From the NCBI RefSeq assembly GCF_002923755.1, contig NZ_PGFZ01000001.1:1005176-1069175 (forward strand): a stretch of 64,000 bases of DNA. The letters are read 5' to 3'. Position numbers and translations under genes: made by a program. The notes beneath the pieces are model-generated. The model saw only the letters and a program-made list of their open reading frames with translations. It ran no database searches and had not been told where the DNA came from. Within the stretch, counting starts at the first letter, position 1. Each line of letters opens with the position of its first letter. Positions 26,745-37,169 of this stretch are shown piece by piece. Source of the DNA: Methylovulum psychrotolerans. Its GTDB lineage: Bacteria; Pseudomonadota; Gammaproteobacteria; Methylococcales; Methylomonadaceae.

Positions 26745-27518
26745 TTACAACAAGTCGCTCAATCTGGCAAAATCACTTAAGGCCAGCGTTTCGGCGCGGG
26801 CACTAGGGTCGACACCAGCGGCCTGGATTTGCTCGGCAGTCAAAAGTTTGCCCAGCGCGTTGCGCAAAGTCTTACGGCGTTGCGAAAAGGCCGCCGTAAC
26901 AAGACGGCTCAGGTTGGCGACATCACGCACCGCCACTGGCGGTTGCGGGTGCGGTATCAGCCTGACCACGGCGGACATGACTTTGGGGGCAGGGTCAAAA
27001 CTTTCCGGCGGCACCACAAACAATAGCTCCGGTTCGCAGTAATACTGCATCATAACGCTTAACCTACCGTACTGCTTGCTGCCCGGCGGTGCGCACATAC
27101 GGTCGACCACCTCTTTTTGCAACATAAAGTGCATGTCTTCAATACAGGCGGTGTTTTCCAGCAAATGGAACAGCAACGGCGTGGAAATGTTATAGGGCAG
27201 ATTACCGATCACCCGTAGTTTGCCGTCGCCTTCCGCCAACCGCGCAAAATCAAACGCCAAGGCATCGCCGCTGTGGATAGTCAAACGTGGCCTGGCACCG
27301 AATTTATCTGTCAGAAAAGCGACCAAATCCCGATCCAGTTCTACGACATCCAAGCGGACACCCGTCTTTAGCAGGGGGTCGGTCAACGCCCCCATGCCCG
27401 GCCCTATCTCTACCCAATGCTCATCGGGGTGGGCGGCGGTGCTGGATAAAATGTCGTTAATAATCGAATGGTCATGCAGAAAATTCTGCCCGAAACGTTT
27501 GCGGGGGGTATGAGTCAT
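26745..27518 (-). CDS. ksgA: 16S rRNA dimethyladenosine transferase
   Basis: A 257-aa Rossmann-fold methyltransferase that dimethylates A1518 and A1519 of 16S rRNA. Motifs are [10 protein letters not shown] at the N-terminus, [10 protein letters not shown] (SAM-binding), the acidic strand DVVELDRDL, and the catalytic NLPYNISTP. The C-terminal helical domain is complete. It overlaps the pdxA stop by 4 nt, the common pdxA-ksgA order in Gammaproteobacteria. Confidence 0.97.
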   Translation of the reverse strand: MTHTPRKRFGQNFLHDHSIINDILSSTAAHPDEHWVEIGPGMGALTDPLLKTGVRLDVVELDRDLVAFLTDKFGARPRLTIHSGDALAFDFARLAEGDGKLRVIGNLPYNISTPLLFHLLENTACIEDMHFMLQKEVVDRMCAPPGSKQYGRLSVMMQYYCEPELLFVVPPESFDPAPKVMSAVVRLIPHPQPPVAVRDVANLSRLVTAAFSQRRKTLRNALGKLLTAEQIQAAGVDPSARAETLALSDFARLSDLL

Positions 27519-28528
27519 AATGGCGAAGAAGCAGTAGCGGCAAGCGATGGCGAAGCCATCATTAAAGCAGTCTGTAAGGCGACGGACAAGCTACCGACAT
27601 CGGCTTGGCCAGTCCCGGCCAAATCCAAAGCCGTGCCGTGATCAACTGAAGTACGGATAATCGGCAAGCCGAGGGTGATATTGACGGCTTGCCCAAAGCC
27701 TTTATACTTGAGCACAGGCAAACCTTGATCGTGGTACATGGCCAACACCGCATCGGCCTGGCTGAGATATTTCGGGGTGAATAAGGTATCGGCAGGCAAA
27801 GGGCCAACCACGTCAACACCTTGGTGACGGAAGCTCTCCAAAACCGGCTCGATAACGTCAATTTCCTCCCTGCCCAAATGCCCTCCCTCGCCCGCATGGG
27901 GATTCAGGCCACAGACCAAAATACGCGGTTTAGCGATATGGAAACGGTTACGCAAATCTTGCTCTAAAACCCGGATGACGGTTCTTAAACGGCTATGGGT
28001 TAAAGCCGCGCTGACTTCGGCCAGCGGCAAATGGATAGTCACCAAAGCGACCCGCAAACCCTCGGTGGCCAGCAACATCACCGGATGCCCTCCGGTCAGT
28101 TCGGCAATAAACTCGGTATGGCCAGTAAACGGTAAGCCGGCATCATTAATTATGCCCTTATGGACAGGTGCTGTGACCATTGCGGCAAAGTGCCCGTCCA
28201 AACAGCCTCTCGTAGCTTTAGTAATGGTTTTTAAGACATAGCGGCTATTCAGGGCATTCAAGCGACCCACCTGCACAGCCGCCGCCAATTCGACGGGTAA
28301 CAGGGTCAGGCTGCCGGGCTGGTGCGGCCGAGCCGCCAATTGGCTATCAAAATTATGCAGTTGCAAAGGCAAGCCTAATTGCTCCGCACGTTGCACCATC
28401 AACTCAGGGCTGGCAATGACCACCAACTCACAAGGCAACGCCTGTTGCGCCAATTGGATACAAAGGTCAGGGCCGATACCCGCAGGCTCGCCAGGAGTCA
28501 GGGCAATACGCAAAAGTGAAGAGGTCAT
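27515..28528 (-). CDS. pdxA: 4-hydroxythreonine-4-phosphate dehydrogenase
   Basis: A 337-aa enzyme of pyridoxal phosphate synthesis (DXP-dependent route) that oxidises 4-phosphohydroxy-L-threonine. Family motifs are [14 protein letters not shown], the substrate/metal His in GHTEF, the metal-binding [15 protein letters not shown] and the C-terminal [13 protein letters not shown]. The ATG at 28528 ([15 protein letters not shown]) matches the usual N-terminus; a GTG 12 codons upstream is possible. No clear ribosome binding site precedes either start. Confidence 0.96.
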   Translation of the reverse strand: MTSSLLRIALTPGEPAGIGPDLCIQLAQQALPCELVVIASPELMVQRAEQLGLPLQLHNFDSQLAARPHQPGSLTLLPVELAAAVQVGRLNALNSRYVLKTITKATRGCLDGHFAAMVTAPVHKGIINDAGLPFTGHTEFIAELTGGHPVMLLATEGLRVALVTIHLPLAEVSAALTHSRLRTVIRVLEQDLRNRFHIAKPRILVCGLNPHAGEGGHLGREEIDVIEPVLESFRHQGVDVVGPLPADTLFTPKYLSQADAVLAMYHDQGLPVLKYKGFGQAVNITLGLPIIRTSVDHGTALDLAGTGQADVGSLSVALQTALMMASPSLAATASSPL

Positions 28529-28574
28529 GCAGAAGAGGGGATAATAAAAGTGGAAAAAAGACACCCGGCAATGT

Positions 28575-29546
28575 TTAGGCCTTACGCACTAGCCTGACAC
28601 CATAACCGTAATTGATATTGCCATAAAACGCGCTGCCGCTGGTAAAATCGACAATCCACGCGACATTGTTATTATAAGAACCGGCCGAGGCCGACCACAT
28701 CAAGTCATAATGGCCAGGGAACACCCGGTTATTGATAAAATGTAGGCCTTTGCGGGTATCGCCCGCTTCGAAGTCGATCAGCGTCTTTAGCTCCTCGACT
28801 AAGGGCAACCGCCAATCGGTGTAACCTTCATAACCGCCTTGGCGGTTAAAGGCCTGAGCCGCTGCAAACGCCTCTTTCCACTCAAAGCGCTCCAAGCGCC
28901 CCTGAACTTGCTCATGATACCACTCTTGCCCCAAGGCAAAGCGCAACCACATCAGCCCGTTATGGACATCTTTAGCAATGCCGCCGTTGAGAATAAACTG
29001 GCTGTCTTCACCTGCCGTAGCGAAAATATGCCCAAACGGCTTAGCATAGCTTCTATCGACAAATTGCGCGGCAGTTGGGGGGTGTTCATAAATGGCTAAG
29101 GCCAATTTCTCGGCCACCAGTTCGTCGGCATCGTCTAATTCATGGTAAGCCGCCGCCAGACCCAGAAACGCTAAAGACCGCAATTCCTTATGGCTAAAAG
29201 AGCCGGTGTTGCCTTGTGCAGAGATGCTGGACAGGCTATAAAAACCGGATAAGGCACCCGATACCAAATCACGTTTGGCATGGGTACGCGCCGAATCTTT
29301 TAACTGGCTAAAGGCGCTGCTCAGTGCCGATAAGCGCTGCTGTTCCTGACGGGTCGCCGTTTGCGCCAAGTCGGCATTTAACCGGAGCAAATAAGCGTTA
29401 ATTTTCGGCGGTTCCAACCCCGAAAAACCCGAAAATAACCCCAACTCACGGGTTAGGGAACTGATTTTGACACGAAATGTCTGGCTAGCAATTTCCGCAC
29501 TGAAATAATCCAGAATATCCGCCATCACTCTATTCGATTCAACCAT
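28575..29546 (-). CDS. DUF1566 (Lcl C-terminal) domain protein
   Basis: A 323-aa protein. The C-terminal half (about 185-323) is the DUF1566/Lcl domain, recognised by [47 protein letters not shown] and the end YGVRLVRKA. The N-terminal half is helical, without signal peptide, and unlike the exported Lcl adhesins. A cytoplasmic role, perhaps as a variable binding module, is possible. Function is unknown. It lies 47 nt upstream of pdxA on the same strand. Confidence 0.8.
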   Translation of the reverse strand: MVESNRVMADILDYFSAEIASQTFRVKISSLTRELGLFSGFSGLEPPKINAYLLRLNADLAQTATRQEQQRLSALSSAFSQLKDSARTHAKRDLVSGALSGFYSLSSISAQGNTGSFSHKELRSLAFLGLAAAYHELDDADELVAEKLALAIYEHPPTAAQFVDRSYAKPFGHIFATAGEDSQFILNGGIAKDVHNGLMWLRFALGQEWYHEQVQGRLERFEWKEAFAAAQAFNRQGGYEGYTDWRLPLVEELKTLIDFEAGDTRKGLHFINNRVFPGHYDLMWSASAGSYNNNVAWIVDFTSGSAFYGNINYGYGVRLVRKA

Positions 29547-29838
29547 AGCTTTATCTCTTGAAGAGTAATCTTAACGATGAGCCTAATACTTGCTGGATAC
29601 CACTGGGCGATCATAATCGGAGAGGAGTTTACATCGGTTAATGTTAATTGTTACCATTCTAACATTCTATCCCTATAAGATATCTATCTATTTATTTGCG
29701 ATTTTTTATAGATATTGGGTATATAACGTGCTTAATATCGAATTAGCCAAACTAAGCAGGTTATAATACCGCCCCCCTGCTCCGGGGTATTGCCACATAA
29801 AAAATCAACCTTTTGATTTAAAAAATTATTTTAATGTC

Positions 29839-30561
29839 ATGAAAAAATATCTCAACAAAAGCTTACTGACTAATGCGCTATCGGCACTCATTATTGTTGT
29901 CGGCTACGTTTGCCCGGTACAACAGGAACTAGTCAAATCCATTGGTTTTTTTGCCTTGTCGGGTGCCATCACCAACTGGCTGGCCATTTACATGCTGTTT
30001 GAAAAAGTCCCTTACCTGTACGGTTCAGGGGTTATCCCCGAACGTTTTGAAGAATTTAAACAATCTATCAAACGCCTGATGATGGAGCAGTTTTTTACCG
30101 AACGCAATATCGGCCAGTTTATTGAAAATGAAGAAAAACAAGGCGGTAAGCTGCTCAACCTAGAACCACTGCTCAATGCGGTCAATTATGACAAAATTTA
30201 TGACGGCCTAGTGTCATCAATCATGGAATCCTCATTCGGCGGCATGTTGCTGATGATGGGCGGTGCTGAAGCCTTAACCCCGCTTAAAGAGCCGTTCAGC
30301 GCAAAAATGCGTGACACGCTGACCGAAATGGTGCATTCCGAAGTATTCAACACCGCCCTGCAACAAGGCTTGGATGCACACAAGATCAGTGCCGACATTG
30401 TCAATAAAATCGAAAGCGTCATCGACAAGCGCCTGAGCGAACTGACCCCGCAATTGGTCAAAGAAATGGTACAAAGCATCATCAGCGAACATCTGGGCTG
30501 GTTAGTGGTTTGGGGCGGGGTATTCGGTGGCCTGTTGGGCGCATTGTTCGGGTTCGCCTAA
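29839..30561 (+). CDS. DUF445 family membrane protein
   Basis: A 240-aa protein with N-terminal hydrophobic segments (about 10-55), a long helical middle and a C-terminal membrane helix (WLVVWGGVFGGLLGALFGF). The segment FALSGAITNWLAIYMLFEKVPYLYGSGVIP is diagnostic of DUF445, whose function is not established. The stop codon is followed directly by the ATG of the next gene, so the two are co-transcribed. Confidence 0.85.
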   Translation: MKKYLNKSLLTNALSALIIVVGYVCPVQQELVKSIGFFALSGAITNWLAIYMLFEKVPYLYGSGVIPERFEEFKQSIKRLMMEQFFTERNIGQFIENEEKQGGKLLNLEPLLNAVNYDKIYDGLVSSIMESSFGGMLLMMGGAEALTPLKEPFSAKMRDTLTEMVHSEVFNTALQQGLDAHKISADIVNKIESVIDKRLSELTPQLVKEMVQSIISEHLGWLVVWGGVFGGLLGALFGFA

Positions 30562-31368
30562 ATGGCGGCGCTTGACCTTGCCTTTGAAGTTTTCGGTACC
30601 CCTGGCTCACAACCGCCCCTGCTGATCTTGCACGGTTTTTTCGCCTCCTCACGCAATTGGCGGCAACTGGCCGGAAAATTGGCGAAGCACCAACAGGTTT
30701 ATGTGCTGGACATGCGTAACCACGGTGCGTCGGCACATCATCCGGCCATGGATTATCCGACAATGGCCGCCGATGTCCGCCGCTTTGTCGACTGCCACAA
30801 CTTAGGGGTTGTCAATCTGCTAGGGCACAGCATGGGCGGCAAGACCGCCATGTGGTTCGCACTCAACTACCCGACGTACGTCGATAAGCTGATTGTCGCC
30901 GATATTGCCCCGGTCAGCTATAGCCATAGCTTCGCCTCACTCATTGCCGCCTTAAAAGCCCTGCCTTTAGCGGATCTGGACAACCGCAAGCAAGCGGAGG
31001 CTTATCTCTGCGCTGCCATACCCGAATTAAGCTACCGGCAATTTTTGCTGCAAAACTTGGTACTGATAGATCACCACTACCAATGGCGGATAGATTTGGA
31101 TATTTTCGCCCGCACCGCCCACCACATTGTCGCCTTTCCGCCCGCCCTACACCTGCAACCATTTACCGGGCCGACCCTGTTTATTTCCGGGGCCCGTTCC
31201 GCGTATTTATCGGCAGGGCAAACCCAAGCGCAAACGTTATTTCCCCGCGCCCATTTTAGCCAAATCGCCAATGCCGGACACTGGTTACACGTCGAGCAAC
31301 CGGCCGCGTTTTTGGCGGAAGTCGGGCGGTTTTTGCAAGCGCCGAAACAGTATTTAAGCCCCATTTGA
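30562..31368 (+). CDS. Alpha/beta hydrolase (YbfF-like esterase)
   Basis: A 268-aa cytoplasmic hydrolase. The oxyanion region is LILHGFFASSRNW, the nucleophile elbow is GHSMGG and the catalytic His lies in NAGHWLHVEQP. DMRNHGASAHH is also conserved in YbfF-type esterases. The substrate is unknown. Its stop codon lies inside the perfect FNR box that precedes the small lipoprotein gene. Confidence 0.9.
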   Translation: MAALDLAFEVFGTPGSQPPLLILHGFFASSRNWRQLAGKLAKHQQVYVLDMRNHGASAHHPAMDYPTMAADVRRFVDCHNLGVVNLLGHSMGGKTAMWFALNYPTYVDKLIVADIAPVSYSHSFASLIAALKALPLADLDNRKQAEAYLCAAIPELSYRQFLLQNLVLIDHHYQWRIDLDIFARTAHHIVAFPPALHLQPFTGPTLFISGARSAYLSAGQTQAQTLFPRAHFSQIANAGHWLHVEQPAAFLAEVGRFLQAPKQYLSPI

Positions 31369-31378
31369 TCTATATCAA
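31365..31378. promoter_or_regulatory. Perfect FNR box
   Basis: TTGAT-CTAT-ATCAA matches the FNR consensus (TTGATNNNNATCAA) at every fixed position. It overlaps the end of the hydrolase gene and lies 87 nt before the start of the 39-residue lipoprotein. An FNR protein with its iron-sulfur cysteines is encoded at 31631-32365, so an oxygen-responsive promoter is likely. Confidence 0.8.
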
Positions 31379-31464
31379 AACCATCCGAAAAAGGGCGTGG
31401 CACAATAGCCCCACCCTAAGCACGGGGCCACTACATTCTTTAATATCACTTGCGAAAAGAAATT

Positions 31465-31584
31465 ATGAAATCAATCAGCTCAATCATTTTGTTAGTTATC
31501 GCTGTCGCCACTTTAACCGCTTGCGATTCAGGTAAAGGCCCAAGCAAACCAGCCAGCGCTACTGCCGCGTCTTCTGCGCAATAA
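31465..31584 (+). CDS. 39-residue lipoprotein
   Basis: A small gene encoding a basic/hydrophobic signal (MKSISSIILLVIAVAT), a lipobox LTAC with Cys at residue 18, and a short tail (DSGKGPSKP, then Ala/Ser). The mature lipopeptide would be only about 22 residues. GAAAAGAAATT precedes the ATG without a strong ribosome binding site. It is preceded by a perfect FNR box and followed by a hairpin. The function is unknown; entericidin-like membrane peptides are similar in size only. Confidence 0.7.
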   Translation: MKSISSIILLVIAVATLTACDSGKGPSKPASATAASSAQ

Positions 31585-31607
31585 CAACCGCATTATCTGC
31601 CTAACAT

Positions 31608-31631
31608 AGAAAGGCACAGCGTGGCCTTTCT
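31608..31631. terminator. Hairpin between lipoprotein and fnr
   Basis: AGAAAGGC-ACAGCGTG-GCCTTTCT is an 8-bp stem followed by TTAT. It lies between convergent genes and touches the fnr stop codon, so it can serve both strands. Confidence 0.6.
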
Positions 31632-32365
31632 TATGCTGAGCGCCACAAAGCGCAGGACTCGACAATCAGGGTCAACAGCGCCAAGTCACTAATCTCGACA
31701 TTGCGCTGCCTGATACGGATGATCCCCTGCCGGTTCAGGTCGGCAAGCTGGCGGCTCACCGTTTCAATCGTCAGGCCTAAAAAATTGGCGATGTCCTGCC
31801 GCCGCATACTTAAATTAAACGCGGTGCCGGAAAAACCCAATGCCCCATAGCGCCTTGACAGCATCAACAAAAAGGTCGCCACCCGTTCCTTCGCGCTACG
31901 GTGTCCCAGCAAAACGATCTGCTCATGGTCGGAGGCGATTTCTTTGCCTAAAATCCGCATCATCTGCATTTGCAGGCCGGGAATTTCGGTGCACAGCTCT
32001 TGTAGCCGCGCTACCGGCACCTCGCACACCGCCGCCGTCTCCAAAGCCACCACCGAACAACTGAAACGGCCATGCTGCAAAGCGTCCAAGCCCATGATCT
32101 CACCCGGCAAATAAAAGCCCACTGTCTGCTCAAAGCCATCCGAATCCGCCATAAAACTGCGGAATGAGCCAGATTTTACCGCATACCAATAGAGGCCATC
32201 CCCCCCTTGCCGATACACATACTCATCCGCCTGTAAGAGCCGTTGGCTTTTAACCGCCGTGGCAAGCTGGGCGACCGCCTCATGGTGCAACCCGTAGGGC
32301 AAACATAATTCGGCGAGCCGGCAATGCGGGCAAGCGGACGCGGAGGCAAATGCCATTGTCGTCAA
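31631..32365 (-). CDS. fnr: FNR-type oxygen-sensing regulator
   Basis: A 244-aa Crp/Fnr-family activator. The N-terminal CPHCRLAELC matches the Cys-X2-Cys-X5-Cys pattern of FNR, and a fourth Cys lies in GRFSCSVVALE, as needed to bind a [4Fe-4S] cluster. The cyclic-nucleotide-like beta barrel follows, then the C-terminal HTH with FLGLTIETVSRQLADL, including the E-SR contacts that read TTGAT. It should sense oxygen in the cytoplasm. The perfect FNR box at 31365 is a likely nearby target. Confidence 0.93.
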   Translation of the reverse strand: MTTMAFASASACPHCRLAELCLPYGLHHEAVAQLATAVKSQRLLQADEYVYRQGGDGLYWYAVKSGSFRSFMADSDGFEQTVGFYLPGEIMGLDALQHGRFSCSVVALETAAVCEVPVARLQELCTEIPGLQMQMMRILGKEIASDHEQIVLLGHRSAKERVATFLLMLSRRYGALGFSGTAFNLSMRRQDIANFLGLTIETVSRQLADLNRQGIIRIRQRNVEISDLALLTLIVESCALWRSA

Positions 32366-32472
32366 TCCTTTTGCAAAATGGACAGTGTAGCAGAAGATAG
32401 CGTTAAAAAAGTAACTGTTATAGCGCCAACGGTTCAGACTAAAATAGCTGTTTTGCCCATTTACTTCCTATT

Positions 32473-33021
32473 ATGCCCAACCCCCCTATCATAGCCACCC
32501 GCTTGTGGCTGGAATCCGTCATTATCGGCCATACTCTGTGCCCGTTCGCTAAACGCGAATTAGAGCGCGGCAGCATCCATTTTTGCACCGAAGCCGACAC
32601 CGACCCCGAAACCTGCCTGCACCAACTGATCGGCGAATGCGTCCGGCTAGATAATGACAGCAATATCGCCACCACCCTAATCATTTACAGCCACGGCTTT
32701 AGCGATTTTTATGCTTACTTGGATTTTTTGGCCTTGGCCGAAGCCTTATTAGCCGCCCAAGGCTATGAAGGCATTTACCAACTCGCCAGTTTTCACCCCG
32801 ATTATTGTTTTGCCCAAGCCGCCGCCGACGATGCCGCCAATTACACCAACCGCTCGCCCTACCCCATGCTGCATCTGCTGCGGGAAAGCGATATCGAACA
32901 GGCGGTCAGCAGCCATCCTGACCCGGACGGCATACCCGAACGCAATATCCGGCATACCCGCCAACTTGGCCTAAACCAGATGCAGGCCTTACTGGCGGCC
33001 TGTTATCGCCAGAAACCCTAG
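32473..33021 (+). CDS. DUF1415 family protein
   Basis: A 182-aa soluble protein with the pattern VIIGHTLCPFAKRE near the N-terminus and YQLASFHPDYCFAQ plus NRSPYPMLHLLRE in the middle, all diagnostic of DUF1415. The function of the family is unknown. The conserved CPFA segment could be redox- or metal-active, which is speculation. It is a single gene, divergent from fnr. Confidence 0.88.
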   Translation: MPNPPIIATRLWLESVIIGHTLCPFAKRELERGSIHFCTEADTDPETCLHQLIGECVRLDNDSNIATTLIIYSHGFSDFYAYLDFLALAEALLAAQGYEGIYQLASFHPDYCFAQAAADDAANYTNRSPYPMLHLLRESDIEQAVSSHPDPDGIPERNIRHTRQLGLNQMQALLAACYRQKP

Positions 33022-33216
33022 TAATAGGGTTTGCATCAGACCCGAAAGCGTTTTATGATGTTTCAGACCTGCGGGTTTAACCCGTGCCGCGCTTGCCGCT
33101 GGCCTAGCCACACTGGCAAACAACCATCAGCCAACGCGCACAATCTTAACCCCTAACGAAACTCTACCCGCATTTACAGGTCACTTGTACCGTCAACCAC
33201 TCTTTAAGGATCCTTT

Positions 33217-33885
33217 ATGAAAGCCGATACCGTTTTATCACGCCCCGAAGCGGGCGTACTGGCAACCAATAAGTTGCTGCGCAATACTTACCTGTTATTA
33301 TCCATGACTTTATTGTTCAGCGCCATGACCGCCGGTGCGTCCATGTATCTGAACCTGCCCCACCCCGGCATGATCCTGACTTTAGTCGGTTTCTATGGCC
33401 TGCTGTTCGCGATCACCAAATTCCGCAACAGCGCGGTCGGCATTGTCCTGGTGTTTGCCCTGACAGGTTTTATGGGCTTGACCTTAGGCCCTATCCTGAC
33501 TATGTACATCAAAGCTTTCACTAACGGCCATGAGCTGATTATGATGGCCTTAGGCGGCACTGGCACGATTTTCTTAGGCCTGTCCGGCTACGCCTTGACC
33601 ACCCGCAAAGATTTCAGTTTCTTGGGCGGCTTTTTGATGGTCGGCATCTTGGTGGCCTTTCTGGCGGGTATCGGCGCGGTGGTGTTCTCCATCCCCGCCC
33701 TGTCCTTGGCGGTATCGGCGATGTTTATCCTGCTGATGTCCGGCATGATCCTGTTCCAAACCAGCCTGATGGTCAACGGCGGCGAAACCAACTATATTAT
33801 GGCGACCGTTAATTTATATGTGTCCATCTATAACCTGTTCCTGAGCTTGCTGCAAATCTTAGGCGTATTCGGCGGCGACGACTGA
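33217..33885 (+). CDS. Bax inhibitor-1 family membrane protein
   Basis: A 222-aa inner-membrane protein with seven predicted membrane segments. Typical features are NKLLRNTYLLLSMTLLFSA at the N-terminus, FTGxMGxTLGPILTMY-like sequence in the middle and a C-terminal helix followed by GVFGGDD. It resembles YccA/YbhL of enterobacteria; YccA modulates FtsH. AAGGA lies 7 nt before the ATG. It is followed by an intrinsic terminator. Confidence 0.92.
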   Translation: MKADTVLSRPEAGVLATNKLLRNTYLLLSMTLLFSAMTAGASMYLNLPHPGMILTLVGFYGLLFAITKFRNSAVGIVLVFALTGFMGLTLGPILTMYIKAFTNGHELIMMALGGTGTIFLGLSGYALTTRKDFSFLGGFLMVGILVAFLAGIGAVVFSIPALSLAVSAMFILLMSGMILFQTSLMVNGGETNYIMATVNLYVSIYNLFLSLLQILGVFGGDD

Positions 33886-33935
33886 TAGGCCCGAAAGACT
33901 AGGGTGATTACACCCTAAACCTCTAGTACCCCCCC

Positions 33936-33969
33936 AAAGGACACCCGGCTATAGCCGCGTGTCCTTTTT
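33936..33969 (+). terminator. Intrinsic terminator after the BI-1 gene
   Basis: AAAGGACACCCGGC-TATA-GCCGCGTGTCC followed by TTTTT. The stem has one mismatch. It lies 50 nt after the stop codon and also faces the end of the RND operon. Confidence 0.8.
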
Positions 33970-34073
33970 ACCTTCCAGACCATGCGCCCGAATTTTATTG
34001 GGGTACGCACTATCACCACCAACTTCGCCCTACACAAAAAGCTTCCGCTTATTTCCTAACAATAAACGGATGA

Positions 34074-37000
34074 TCAAGCCATATTTTTCAACTTAATGGC
34101 CGTACCCCGCCCCGACCACCGCAAAACCCACTCCTTCACATCATCCATATAAGTAAACGCCACCGGAATCACCAATAAACTTAGCAAGGTAGAAGTCACT
34201 AAACCACCCAACACCGCCACTGCCATCGGGCTGCGGAAAGACGAATCGGAATCTCCCCACCCCATAGCAATGGGCAACATTCCCGCGCCCATCGCAATCG
34301 TGGTCATAATAATCGGGCGGGCGCGTTTATGGCAGGCATCCAACAAGGCTTCATGGCGGCTCATACCGTGGTCGCGTCTGGCGACAATGGCGTATTCGAC
34401 TAACAATATGGAGTTTTTCGTAGCGATACCCATCAGCATCACCAAGCCGATTAAAGACGGCATGGAAAAACTTTTATCCGCCAGCAACAAGGCGACAAAG
34501 CCGCCGCCGAACGACAGCGGCAACGCCACCAAAATGGTAATCGGCTGTAAAAAATCCTTAAATAACAGTACCAGCACGATAAAAATACACAACACGCCAA
34601 TCAGCATCGCCGTGCCAAAACTGGTAAACAGTTCTATCATCATTTCCGCGTCGCCGACATTCACTTGCTTCACCCCCGCAGGTAAGTTACGGATACTGGG
34701 CAATTGTTCCACAGCGGCGGCGACATCGCCTAAGGGCAAATCGGCCAATTCAATTTCAAAATTAATATTGCGCGCCCGATCATAACGGTCAATCACCGCA
34801 GGGCCGCTAGACAGGGTCAAATCGGCGACTTGCCCGATCATCACCGGGCTACTATTCGCTTTACCTGACGGTACGGCCAGACGCTCCAATATGGCAAGGT
34901 CACGCCGCCCGTCTTCCGTCAGCTTGACCATAATCGGCACTTGCCGTTGCGCCAGATTAAACTTGGGCAATGAGGTATCGTAATCGCCGATAGTGGCGAT
35001 ACGCAGCGTCTCGGCAATAGCGGCGGACGTGACCCCCAAATCAGCGGCACGGGCAAAGTTTGGCCGCACGGCAATTTCCGGCCTGACCAACGACGCACTG
35101 GACGCAATATTGCCCAAGCCATGTATCGTGCGTAAATCTTTCCCGACCGCGCGGGCGGCGGTCAACAGCGTCTGCGGGTCTTCCCCGCTCAACACCAACA
35201 CATATTTTTCCCCAGACGCACCCAAGCCTACTTTCGTGCGCACTCCAGGCAACGCTTGTAAAGCGGTACGAATATCTTTTTCAATAACCTGTTTGCGCAC
35301 GGGCCTATCTTGGCGGTTCGCCAGTAAAACGGTCAGGGTCGCCTTACGCACCTCACCGCCACCCTGGATCGCCATCGGGTCAGCCCCTGCCGTACCTGCG
35401 CCAATCGTGGTATAAATGGCATGCACATAAGGTATGGCAGCGACTAACTGCCGCGCTGTTTCCGCTGTCGCGCTAGTTTGCGCCAACGTCGCTCCGGGCG
35501 GCAATTCGACAAACACCTGACTTTGCGGATTATCATCCGCTGGGACAAAGCCAGTCGGCAATAACGGGATTAACATGAGCGAGCCGATAAAAAACGCCAC
35601 CGCCCCTGCCATCGTCAATAACCGGTGCCGCAAGCACCACGCCGCCAAACTTAAATAATGGCGCATAATAAGCCCGTCAGCTTGGGCTTTATGGCCTGTA
35701 TCCTTTAACAAATATGCCGACATCATCGGGGTTAGCATCCGTGCCACCACCAACGAGGCCAAAATGGCCAACGCCGCCGTCCAGCCAAATTGCTTAAAAA
35801 ACCGTCCGGCGATACCGCTCATAAAAGCGGTCGGCAAAAACACCGCCACTAAGGCCAGCGTCGTTGCCACCACCGCCAAACCGATTTCTTCCGCCGCTTC
35901 CATCGCCGCCTGATACGGGCTTTTGCCCATGCGCAAATGGCGGACAATGTTTTCGACCTCAACAATCGCATCATCGACCAAAATACCGATGACCAGCGAC
36001 AAGGCCAATAAGGTGACGACATTCAAAGAAAAGCCGAAATAATCCATGCCGATAAAGGCCGGAATCGCCGACAAGGGCAAGGCGACCGCCGAAATAAAAG
36101 TGGCCCGCCAATCGCGCAGGAACAACCAGACCACCAAAATCGCCAGAACCGCACCTTCGTACAGCAAAGCCATCGAACCGTCGAATTCTTCCTGCACCGG
36201 CACGACAAAGTTAAATGCCTCGTTCAACTCCACATCAGGATTGCTCAGGCGCAATTGTGCCAATGTTTTTTGCACCCCAGCCCCGACTTCCACCTCACTC
36301 GCCCCCCGGCTCCGCGTCACCTCAAACCCGACCACACGTTTACCGTTAAAAAACGCCAATGCGCGGGGTTCGGCAACCGTATCGTTAATCTCGGCAATCT
36401 GATCCAAACGCACCCGCCGCCCATCCGGCAAGGAAATCTCTAGCGTCCGCAGTTGTGCTACCGACGTGACATTCGCCAAAGTACGCACCGGCTGTTCGCC
36501 GTTGCCCAAATCGGTGCGCCCACCGGAGCTCTCGCGTTGAATCTGCCGCAGTTGTTGGGAAATACCTGTTGCCGTCGCGCCTAAAGACTGCAACTTAATC
36601 GGATCCAAGGCAATCGCCACCTCCCTCGTCACCCCGCCAACCCGCTGTACATTCCCTACCCCGCGCACCGACAACAGCCGCTTAGTAATGGTGTCATCGA
36701 CAAACCATGACAAAGCCTCTTCATCCCGCTGCGCCGAAGCCACCGTAAATGCCAAAATCGGCGATGATGCCAAATCCAATTTATTGACAATTGGATCCCG
36801 CAAATCGGCGGGCATATCCGACCGCACTTTACTGACTGCCGAGCGCACATCATCGACCGCTTCCTGTACGGGTTTTTCTAGCCGGAATTCGGCGGTGATC
36901 GTAACGCTACCGTCCTTAATTGTGGTGGTCAGATGCTTTAAACCTTGCAGTGTCGCCAACGAATTTTCAATTTTCCGCGCCACATCCGTTTCCAACTGCC

Positions 37001-37169
37001 CCGGTGACGCGCCGGGCAAACTGCACGACACCACGACAGTCGGCAAATCCAAATCCGGGAAGTTTTGGATTTTCATGGCCTTAAAACATAGCAAACCGCC
37101 GATGCTCAGCAGTAAAAACAGCATCAAGGCCGGAATGGGATTACGGATACACCAGGTTGAAATATTCAT
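34074..37169 (-). CDS. RND efflux pump inner-membrane transporter (HAE1 type)
   Basis: A 1031-aa trimeric proton-driven exporter of the AcrB/MdtB class. It has the N-terminal helix (WCIRNPIPALMLFLLLSIGG), two large periplasmic loops and 12 membrane helices. The proton-relay acidic pair lies in LVIGILVDDAIVEVENI. The C-terminal half repeats the pattern (GIATKNSILLVEYA). It overlaps the membrane fusion protein gene by 4 nt. Likely substrates are hydrophobic drugs or solvents, but specificity cannot be read here. Confidence 0.95.
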   Translation of the reverse strand: MNISTWCIRNPIPALMLFLLLSIGGLLCFKAMKIQNFPDLDLPTVVVSCSLPGASPGQLETDVARKIENSLATLQGLKHLTTTIKDGSVTITAEFRLEKPVQEAVDDVRSAVSKVRSDMPADLRDPIVNKLDLASSPILAFTVASAQRDEEALSWFVDDTITKRLLSVRGVGNVQRVGGVTREVAIALDPIKLQSLGATATGISQQLRQIQRESSGGRTDLGNGEQPVRTLANVTSVAQLRTLEISLPDGRRVRLDQIAEINDTVAEPRALAFFNGKRVVGFEVTRSRGASEVEVGAGVQKTLAQLRLSNPDVELNEAFNFVVPVQEEFDGSMALLYEGAVLAILVVWLFLRDWRATFISAVALPLSAIPAFIGMDYFGFSLNVVTLLALSLVIGILVDDAIVEVENIVRHLRMGKSPYQAAMEAAEEIGLAVVATTLALVAVFLPTAFMSGIAGRFFKQFGWTAALAILASLVVARMLTPMMSAYLLKDTGHKAQADGLIMRHYLSLAAWCLRHRLLTMAGAVAFFIGSLMLIPLLPTGFVPADDNPQSQVFVELPPGATLAQTSATAETARQLVAAIPYVHAIYTTIGAGTAGADPMAIQGGGEVRKATLTVLLANRQDRPVRKQVIEKDIRTALQALPGVRTKVGLGASGEKYVLVLSGEDPQTLLTAARAVGKDLRTIHGLGNIASSASLVRPEIAVRPNFARAADLGVTSAAIAETLRIATIGDYDTSLPKFNLAQRQVPIMVKLTEDGRRDLAILERLAVPSGKANSSPVMIGQVADLTLSSGPAVIDRYDRARNINFEIELADLPLGDVAAAVEQLPSIRNLPAGVKQVNVGDAEMMIELFTSFGTAMLIGVLCIFIVLVLLFKDFLQPITILVALPLSFGGGFVALLLADKSFSMPSLIGLVMLMGIATKNSILLVEYAIVARRDHGMSRHEALLDACHKRARPIIMTTIAMGAGMLPIAMGWGDSDSSFRSPMAVAVLGGLVTSTLLSLLVIPVAFTYMDDVKEWVLRWSGRGTAIKLKNMA

